Of a stretch of DNA of 10,566 nt, positions 1 to 9,300 are shown one piece after another (the stretch's first letter is position 1; each line of letters starts with the position of its first letter). The stretch is from the NCBI GenBank assembly GCA_964650975.1, contig CAZYWA010000251.1, positions 1 to 10,566 of the forward strand, written 5' to 3'. The notes below the pieces were generated by a model. The model did not search any database, had not been told where the DNA came from, and saw nothing but the letters and a program-made list of their open reading frames with translations. The stretch comes from CAZYWA01 sp964650975 [NCBI: uncultured bacterium] (GTDB lineage: Bacteria > JADJOY01). A program made the translations under genes and the position numbers.

Positions 1-341
1 CCGTTCGCGACGGTCGGGCAGTTGTCGGACGGGTCACAGACGCCATCGCCATCCGTATCCCCACCGGCTCCGGCGCAGGCCGAGAGCGTCGGTTCGCAGG
101 CGTCACCGATCCCGTTGTGGTTCGAGTCGATCTGCGTTGGATTCGCGGCGCCCGGGCAGTTGTCGCACGCGTCGCCCACGCCGTCGCCGTCCGTGTCGAC
201 CTGACTGGGGTTCGGGACCGTCGGGCAGTTGTCGTCCTGGTCCGGGATCCCATCGCCGTCGGTGTCGTGGCTGTCGCAGCGCGTCCCATCGCGAAGCTCC
301 ACCACGTCCGGCACACCATCCCCGTCTTGGTCGAGCGGCAC
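1..341 (-). repeat. Thrombospondin type 3 array T5 (continues beyond the window edge)
   Basis: Fragment residues 3409-3521. It opens with the [15 protein letters not shown] hinge, then three CxxDNC-type units, an Asn-Gly run end (96-128), and a 20-codon GGD connector (18-77) whose DNC begins a new run that is cut off by the window. The protein therefore continues with at least one more TSP3 run toward its C terminus. Confidence 0.92.
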
Positions 342-3300
342 CATCGAGTTGGCCCAGAAGCTCACGTGATCGCCGCCCGTCGCCGCGATCAGGTCGGGGC
401 TACCGTTGCTGTCGAGGTCCGCTAGTGCGGCGAGGCCGAGTGGCTGATCACCGGAGGCGAGCGTCAGTGTCTGGTTGAGGGTCAGCACTCCCGAGGACTG
501 GTCGATCCCGACGATGTAGACCTTCCCGTCGCCGGTCGAGCCGGCATAGACCTGCGCACGCCCACCCAGCACGTTGAGTTGACCCATCGCCATCGACGCC
601 AGGCCGCTTCCTACGTCGATCGTGAGCGGGGTGAGACCGGCGCTGCCGTCGTTTCGGAGCACCGTGACACGTCCGGCTGCGTTCCCATCGGCGACCTGAC
701 CCGTCACGGCCACGTCCGGCCGACCGTCTTGGTTGAAATCGTTCACCGAGAGCGCCACGGGATCCGCCGGGCACGTGTAACTCGCACCCGTCGTCCAGTA
801 GGTCCCCGTCGTATCGCCGAGCACCACCGTGCAGGTGCCACTCGGTGTCGTGGCGACGACCAGGTCCTCGCCTCCTTGCCCATCGATATCGGCGGCCCCG
901 ATCGCTGCGATCTGTTCGTTCGAGGTGAAGATCGTCTGCGTCGTTTGCGGTCCGCTACCGCCCGCGTGGATCAACTTCACCGCTCCGTGGTGCGACGTCG
1001 GATCCTCGGTGCCCACGTAGTAGCGGCCGTAGCCCACGGCGAGCGCCACCGCGGGTGCCCCGACCGTGGTGCTCGAGGGACCCGAGAGGCCTCCGTGGCC
1101 ATCGCCCTGCCACTGAACAAAGGCTCCGGTCGTGTAGTTGGGAGCCGTGATCACCGGGGTCGTGCCCCCCATGAACGCGACGATTCCGCCCCGAATCTCC
1201 CCGCCCGGGTTCAACTCTTGGGCGAAGGTCAAATGCCCGGCCCCATCCCCGTGGTAGATCTCGAGCTTCATCGACGAGCCGGAGCCCGACGACACGATCA
1301 GATCGGGCTTCCCGTCCCCGTTGACGTCGAGCGTCGACACGAAGCGGTTCGCCGTCGTATTGACCGAGAGTTGGGTGGGACCGATCAGGTAGCCGGGCGT
1401 TCCCTGCAACACGATGGTGCCCAGATCGGTCGTACCACCCCGGACGACGGCGACCCGATTCGACACGCCCGCGACTGGCAGGTTCCCGCAGCCGGTGAAC
1501 GCGAACGCATAGGTCGGATCGGGGCTCATCGGCCAGGCCGGGATCGAGAAAAAGCCTCCGCTATTCGTGCGCGTCGAGTGGGATGAGAAGACGTTCCCCA
1601 CGATCGCCTGGTTGACAGGCACCGGGTCCTTCCCCGGTGCCGGCGGGTAGACCACGTATCCCTGAAGGGTGGTGAAGAACGCGGGGTCGCACACGTCCCC
1701 GATGCCGTTGTGGTTCGCGTCCGTTTGGTCGTCGTTGTAAGCCGCCGGGCAGTTGTCGCAGGCGTCGCCCCAAAGATCGTGATCCTGATTCGCCTGGTTG
1801 CTATTCGCAGTGTGAATGCAGTTGTCGCAGACATCCCCCACGCCATCGTGATCGGCATCCGCCTGATCGGTGTTCGGCCGATCGGCGCAGTTGTCACACG
1901 CGTCACCGACTCCATCGTGATCGCGATCCGACTGGTCCGCATTCGAAACTCTCGGGCAGTTGTCGCAGTGGTCCCCAATCCCGTCGCCATCGAAGTCGGG
2001 ACCACAGTTGTTGGGATCGCACGCGTCGCCGACACCGTCGTGGTTCGAGTCTGCTTGGTCGTGATTCGAAACGGTCACGCAGTTGTCGCAGGCATCCCCG
2101 ATCCCGTCCCCATCCGTATCGTGCTGGTTCGGGTTGGCCACCGTGGTGCAGTTGTCGCAGGCATCCCCGACACCGTCATGGTCGGTATCGGCCTGGTTCG
2201 TGTTCGGGACGGGGCAGTTATCGCAAGCATCTCCGACACCATCCCCGTCCGTGTCCGTCTGATCCGGGTTCGGCACCGTCGGACAGTTGTCCTGGGAGCC
2301 GCACACGCCATCGAAGTCCGCATCGCCCAGCGGATCGTTCGCACACTCGGCGGAAACCTGACACGCGTCACCCGTGCCGTTTCCATCGCTATCCGCCTGA
2401 TCTGGATTGATGACCGTCGGGCAGTTGTCGCAGGCGTCGCCGATCCCGTCGCCATCCGAATCGTGCTGGTTCGGGTTGGCCGCTGTGGGGCAGTTGTCGC
2501 AAACGTCGCCGTGCCCGTCATGATCCTGGTCGGCCTGATAGTGGTTCGGGACGGAGGCGCAGTTGTCGCAAGCGTCACCGATCTGGTCGTGATCGCCATC
2601 GCCTTGGAGGCGGTTCGAGACCGTCGGGCAGTTGTCGCACGCGTCCCCGATCCCGTCGCCGTCGGTATCCAGCTGATCGGGGTTCGCGACCGTCGGGCAG
2701 TTGTCGCAGGCGTCCCCCACGCCGTCGCCGTCCGTATCCGTCTGATCCGGGTTGTAGACGAGCGGACAGGTATCGACCGCGTCGCACCTTCCGTCCCCAT
2801 CGGTGTCACACTGGTTGCAGTCCGTTCCATTCCGAAGCTCGACCAAGTCCGGAATCCCGTCCCCGTCCGCATCGGTCGAAGCAAAGGTGTTGGCCGCGAT
2901 ACTCACCTGATCGACACCCGTGGTCGCGACCACGTCCGCGAAGCCGTCCCGATCGACGTCGACGATGCCGACGCCCGACGCTCGCTCGGCCGTGCTCGTG
3001 AGCGCGACACTCTGACCCGCGGTGGGCTTCAGCGGATTCGTCACCTCGACCGTGCGAACGGTCGCTTCCGTGGAAGATCCGATCACTGCAAAGCGCCGCC
3101 CAGGAACGAGCTCGCCCACCACCAGCGACGTGAGGCTCTGCCCCACGTTCAGGAACGTGCGCGTGAGGTTCGCTTTGCCATCGTTGGTGAGCAGCGTGAG
3201 CCGGCCCGCAGGGTTTCCTGCGGCTGCTTCGCCAATGACGGCAAAGTCGAGGGTCCCGTTGTGGTCGAGATCCGTGGCCACGATGCGCGCCACGGGAGCG

Positions 3301-6300
3301 CCGCAGAGCTGACTTGACCCAGCCGTGAAGCTGCCGGTCCCGGAAGAAAGAAGTGCCGTGCACCTTCCGGTACCTTGATCGGCGACCAGGATGTCGTCGA
3401 ACGCGTCCGCGTTGATGTGGCCCGACGCCAGGGCAGGGATCGCCCCGGTCGCCGTGTAGACGACCGTGGGCGTTCCGAAGGTCCCAGACCCGGGCCCAGG
3501 CCCGGCTCCCGGAATGAGCTCGATGCGCCCGGGTGCGGTGGAGTCCGAGGCATCTTCGATCCCGACCAAAAGGTCGAGGTGCGTGCCCGCGGTCTTCGCC
3601 ACCGCGAGCGTCTTCGCGGGCCCATCGACGGTGACGCTCGTCGGCCCCGTAAACGTCCCGTGCCCGCTTCCCAAGAAGTAGGAAACCGCGCTCGTCTCAT
3701 GGTTCGGATAAACGAGGTCGAGGTGCCCGTCTCCGTCCAGGTCGACCACCAGTAGATCGGCACCGAGCTCGCCGCCCGCATCGAGCGTCGGCCCGGTCGT
3801 GAACGATCCCTGCCCATCGCCGAACAACACCTGAATCGTGTGCGTGCCATCGGCGGCATCGACACTCACGGCCAGGTCGGTTACCGCATCCTCGTTGAAA
3901 TCTCCCGTCGCCAAGAGCCGGTTCGTCACCGCACCACTCGACACCTCGGTCGGTGTGGCGAGCGTTCCCGGCACACCCTCCACCAGGATCGTTCCCATCT
4001 GCGTCGTCCCGCGCGGCACGACCGCCGAGAATCCGGAGGCTCCCATGAGCACATTGCCGCCGCACGAGAGCTCCCCATAGACGCGCGTCGGATCCGGCTT
4101 GAGCGGCCAGGCGGGGATCGAAAAGTGCCCATCCGTTCCGGTCGTCCCGTGGATCCCAAAATTGAATGCCGTGGCACCCGCCTCTGGAATCGGGGCGCTT
4201 TGCGAGCTCGCTCCCGCGATCGCCACCACTCCCGCGACCGTCGTCGTGGTGTTGGGATCGCAGGCATCCCCCACCCCGTTGTGATTCCCGTCCGCTTGGT
4301 CCGGATTCGGGACGGTGGGGCAGTTGTCGCAAGCGTCCCCCAATCCGTCGAGATCCTGATCCTCTTGGCCAGCGTTCGCCGTCTTGGGGCAGTTATCACA
4401 CGCGTCGCCGACGCCGTCGTGATCCGTGTCCTTTTGGTTCGCATTCGAACGAGTTGGGCAGTTGTCGTGATCGTCGCAAATGCCGTCGTGATCCGTGTCT
4501 CCGCCGTGACCCACGCAGGCCGGTGGCACCGACTCACACGCGTCGCCGATCCCGTTTCCGTCCGAATCGGTCTGGTCCGGGTTCGCGACCGTGGGACAGT
4601 TGTCGCAGGCGTCCCCGATGCCATCGCCGTCGGTGTCGAGCTGACTCGGATTCGCAACCGTCAGGCAGTTGTCGCACGCGTCGCCGGCACCGTCCCCGTC
4701 GGTGTCCGTCTGATCGGCGTTCGGGTTGAGGGCGCAGTTGTCACACGCATCCCCCAGCCCATCGAGGTCGGAGTCGAGCTGGTTCGAGTTCGCGACCGAG
4801 AGGCAGTTGTCCCGGTCGTCGCACACCCCGTCGCCATCGGTATCGCCGCCGTGCGTGATGCAGGGGCCCGGAGGAGGCGGCTCGCAAGCGTCTCCAACAC
4901 CGTTGCCGTCCGAATCCTGCTGACCCGGGTTCCCGACAGTGGGGCAGTTGTCGCAGGCATCCCCCACGCCGTCCCCGTCCTGGTCGGCCTGGTCCGAGTT
5001 GTAGGTGCCGAGACAGTTGTCGTGCGCGTCGCAAACGCCGTCATGATCGGCGTCGCCACCTTGGCTCGCACACGGGTCCGATGGACCTGCGTTGCACGAG
5101 CCTGTCGCGAGAAACTGCGTCAGATCGTCGACGCCGTTTAAGTCACCATCCCCCGGGACCAGGTGGGTGGCAAACACACTCACCCGGGCACTACCGGTCG
5201 TCGCGACGAGATCCCCGAACCCATTGTGATCGACATCGGCCGCGGTAATCCCGAGCGCCGTGTCACCGGAATGCGAGCCGTGGAGCGTCTGCGTCGGCAG
5301 AATCGCCCCCGAGGGATCGAGCGTGAGTACCCGAAGCGTCCCATCGCCGAACGAGCCCGCGACCACCGCGGGTCGCATCGGATCGAAGGCGACCGGTGCC
5401 GCCGACCGCAGGTCTTGCCCCACGTCCAGGTGCGACACAACGACTTGCCCGTTCGACGGGTCATGCCGCAGCCAGGTGGCGCGTCCGGCCGTCGACGACG
5501 TCGACACCGATCCCACCACCACGAAGTCGGTCCCCTGGGGCGAGTCGAGGGTTGCAATCGCTTTGGGATGGGACCCGCACGGATAGCTCGAGCCCTCCGT
5601 CAGTCCACCCTGCCCATCCCCCAAGAGCACCTGGCACGTTCCACTGTCGAGGGCCACGAGAAGATCCGTGGATCCGTCCGTGTTGATGTGACCCGACGCC
5701 ACCGCCGCGATCGCCCCCGTGGTTGACCACACCTGAACGGGCGCTGGAGGCGGCCCATTCCCCTGGTCCCCGTTGGGCGGAGTGACACTCTCGATTCGGC
5801 CGCCCGACGAGGTCGTGATCGCGACAAAAAGCTGGGGCCCGCTCTGACCGAAATCCCCGAAGGCAAAACCCGTCGCGTGTCCGCCCGCCGATAGATCGGC
5901 TCGCTGCTGCCAGCCACCCTGGCCGTCCGGCATGTAGATCGAGAGCGCCTGCTGGTCGTCGTTCGGGAAGACCAAGACCGGCTGCCCCCCGCCGTTCACC
6001 GCAGTCAAGTTCGCGTGGATCACCCCCCCGGCATCGAGCACCGTCGAATCGAGATCCAAGCCCCCCTGCGCGTTCCCATGAAGAATCCGGATTGAGTGCG
6101 CACCGTTGGGACCGTCCACACTGATCGCGACGTCCAAATACCCGTCGCCGTTCAAATCCGCGACGGTCGCGAGCCGCGCTTCCTCGCCGGAGCCGAGTGC
6201 CGTATCCGTTGCGGTCTGCCCAAGCACGGGTTGGCCGCCGAGCACGACGTTCCCGACGTCCGTGGTGCCGGCCGGCACCACCGACGTCAGCGCCGAGGCG

Positions 6301-9300
6301 CCCTCGAGGTTCGTCTGCCCGCAGGCAAGCACACCCACGGCCCACGTGGGATCGGGTTGCGCCGGGAAATTGTCGAGCGAGAATGACCCATCCGAGCCGG
6401 AGCTCACCCGCATCCCAAAGTTCCCAACGTCCGCATTCGCGACCGCACGCGGACTCGCGTTGGGTACGTTCACGACCACCCGACCCGTGAGGGTCGTGCT
6501 CTGGCACGCGTCCCCTAAACCGTTTTGGTCCGTGTCCGCCTGGTCGGGGTTCGGTATCGTCGGGCAGTTGTCGCAGGCGTCGCCAATCCCGTCCTCGTCT
6601 TGATCGGCCTGATCCTCGTTCCCGGTCTGCGGACAGTTGTCGACGGCATCGCAGACGCCATCGTGGTCACTGTCGCCACCCTCGGACGCACACGGATCCG
6701 GTTGGCCCTGACATGCGTCGCCAACGCCGTCCCCGTCCGAATCGGCCTGGTCGGCATTCGCGGTGTCCGGACAGTTGTCGCAGGCATCGCCGACGCCATC
6801 GTGATCCCGATCGGCCTGGTTCGCGTTGCCGACGGTGGGGCAGTTGTCGCACCCATCGCCGACACCGTCGTGGTCAGTATCGACCTGATCGACGTTCGAA
6901 AACGTCGGACAATTGTCCTGGTCGTCGCAGATCGAGTCTCCGTCGGTGTCTCCGCCATGGTTCGTGCAGTTGGACGACGCCGTCTCGCAGGCGTCACCGA
7001 CCCCATTGTGATTCGAGTCGACTTGGCTTGGATTTGCGACCGCAACGCAGTTGTCGCACGCGTCGCCGACACCGTCGTGATCGCCGTCTGCTTGGTCGGC
7101 GTTCGAGACCCCCGGGCAGTTGTCACAGGTATCGCCGAGGCCGTCACCATCCGTGTCGGTCTGGCTTGGGTTGGCCGCCGTGCTGCAATTGTCGCAAGCA
7201 TCGCCGACACCATCGTGATCCTGGTCCGCTTGGGTCGAGTTTCCGACCGTCGCGCAGTTGTCACACGCGTCGCCGACGCCGTCGTGATCGCCGTCCGCTT
7301 GGTTGGCGTTCGCCACCGTCGGGCAGTTGTCGACCGAGCCACAAACTCCGTCACCGTCCACATCGCCGAGCGGATCGGTGGCACAGCTGCCCGTGAAGCC
7401 ACCTTGGCACGCCGCGAGATCCTGCGTGACCGATCCGTTGTTATCCACATCCACTCGGCTGCCCACGATCGCGCCGCGCAACGCAGTGTTGTTGCTGGCA
7501 TCTACCTCCATCGAGGGGGCGAAGATCGACGCGTGGACGCTCGCGTTGTTGCCGACCGCCGACACTTTGTCGTGGACGCTATCGAGCCCCTCCACGATCA
7601 GAATCAGCGCTCCGGAAGAACCGGCCACGTTGACCGAGGCGTTGTTGTTGATGGTCACACTATGCCGAACGTAAACCACCACCGGATTCTGTGCGGTCGC
7701 ACCCGAGTTGAGGACGACGTGCGCGTTGTTCGAAATGTTGAAATGGTCGACCAGAATCGTTCCGGCCGAGAGATGAATCGTTGCATTGTTCGAGACATCG
7801 ATGCCGGACTGCAGGGTGAGCCCGGAGGGCTCACTCGGTGCCGAGTAGTGGAACGAAGACGTGTTGGCGTACTGGTGACCCGAGATGTGACCGTTGTTTC
7901 CGATGACGATGCTTCCGACGCTACCCACATCCCCGGTCACGGACGCGTTGTTGTGGATGTCCACCTGATCCCGGGCGGCTGTCACCGCACGGCAGAAGGC
8001 CCCGAGTGGCGCCGGGCCTGATTCACAGGCATCGCCGACACCGTTGCCGTTCGTGTCGTGCTGATCGCTGTTGGCAACCGCCGGGCAGTTGTCGCACGCG
8101 TCGCCGACACCGTCGTGGTCCTGGTCGGCCTGAGTCGCGTTCGAATGAGTCAGACAGTTGTCGCAAGCGTCCCCGACGCCATCGTGGTCTTGATCGGCCT
8201 GATTCGCGTTCGCGGCGGTGGGGCAGTTGTCGCAGGCGTCGCCGATCCCATCGTGGTCGCCATCGGCTTGATTCGCGTTCGCGGTGCCCACGCAGTTGTC
8301 GCAGGCGTCGCCAATCCCGTCGTGATCGGTGTCAGTCTGGGATGGATTCGAAGTCGTGCGACAGTTGTCGGCGTCATCGCAAATGCCATCTCCGTCGGTG
8401 TCGCCCCCGTGGTTGGTGCAGTTGCTCGAGTTGCCTTGGCAGGCGTCGCCGACGCCGTTCCCGTCCGAATCCGCCTGATCAGGATTCGCCACACTGGGGC
8501 AGTTGTCGCATGTGTCGCCAATCCCGTCGTGATCTTGGTCGGCTTGGCTCGGATTCGCGGCTCCGGTGCAGTTATCGACCGACTGACAGATCCCGTCGCC
8601 GTCCGTGTCACCGCCCTCCCCCGCACAGGGGTTCGACGGATCCGCCACACAGGACCCCGTGTCCCGAAGCTGTTTGAGATCGTTGACTCCGTTGTGATCC
8701 CCATCGCCCGGAACCAACGTGTTGCCCCACCACGTCAGCCGGGCCGCCGCCGTCGTGGCCAGCACGTCGGCGAAGCCATCGTTATCGACGTCCGCGAGCA
8801 TGACGCCGTTCGGCTGGTCGCCACTCGTCGAAGAGGAGACCGTCTGGACGAGCGACAGGTGCCCATTCCCATCGATCGTGAACACCAAGACCGTCGAGCC
8901 ACCGTCCGAGCCCACAACGATGGCCGGACCATTCGGGAGGTACACGTTCGGAACACCGAGCGCACCGACCGAAACCGTCGTGAGACTGTCCCCGACATCG
9001 ACGTGCGATGCCGTGAACGTGCCTCCATCGTTGTGAAGCAGCGTGACACGGCCCGCGGTCGACGAGGTCGAGACCGAGCCGATCACCACGAAGTCCATCC
9101 CTTGGCCGCCCCGAACCCCAACAATGCCGCGCGGATGCGAGCCGCACGCGTAGTTGAGGGCACCGACCGAGAAGGTGCCGTCCGAGTTCTGGGGAAGCGC
9201 TTTGCAGGTCCCGGAGTCGAGCGCGACCAAGAGGTCGTCGCGTTCGTCCGAATTGATGGGACCGGCGGCCACCGCTCCGATCCGGCCCGTCGACGTATAG

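Noticed and set aside
1985-2025. Possible frameshift or broken repeat at the irregular CDPNNCG break in T4.
   Set aside because: The frame continues intact on both sides and the extra residues contain a paired Cys; it reads as an in-frame variant linker, not damage.
1689-2882. Regular direct repeats with variable stretches between them, superficially like a CRISPR array or an integron cassette array.
   Set aside because: The repeats lie in frame and translate into TSP3 units. The variable stretches are the permitted variable residues, spacing is not constant, and no leader or cas gene is present.
2075-2884. Long minus-strand frames in other phases (also 3926-4657, 5461-6507 and 6515-7501), rich in Thr, Arg and Met.
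   Set aside because: These are shifted readings of the same repeats. The true frame is open through all of them and encodes coherent modules.
1710-3317. A 535-codon open frame on the plus strand (and similar ones at 3840-5141, 6525-8021 and 8058-9317).
   Set aside because: They are codon-aligned with the minus-strand gene, so each codon is the reverse complement of a TSP3 or propeller codon: Asp, Gly and Asn become Val and Ala, giving monotonous Val/Arg/Ala-rich text with no domain. They stay open because the sense strand rarely uses Leu TTA/CTA or Ser TCA, the complements of stops. They end and start at module boundaries with no ribosome binding site.
8676-8720. A cohesin-dockerin or cellulosome interaction module.
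   Set aside because: Only one half-loop is present, without the duplicated loop-helix or the usual linker, and it sits at the head of a TSP3 array. A hinge is more likely.
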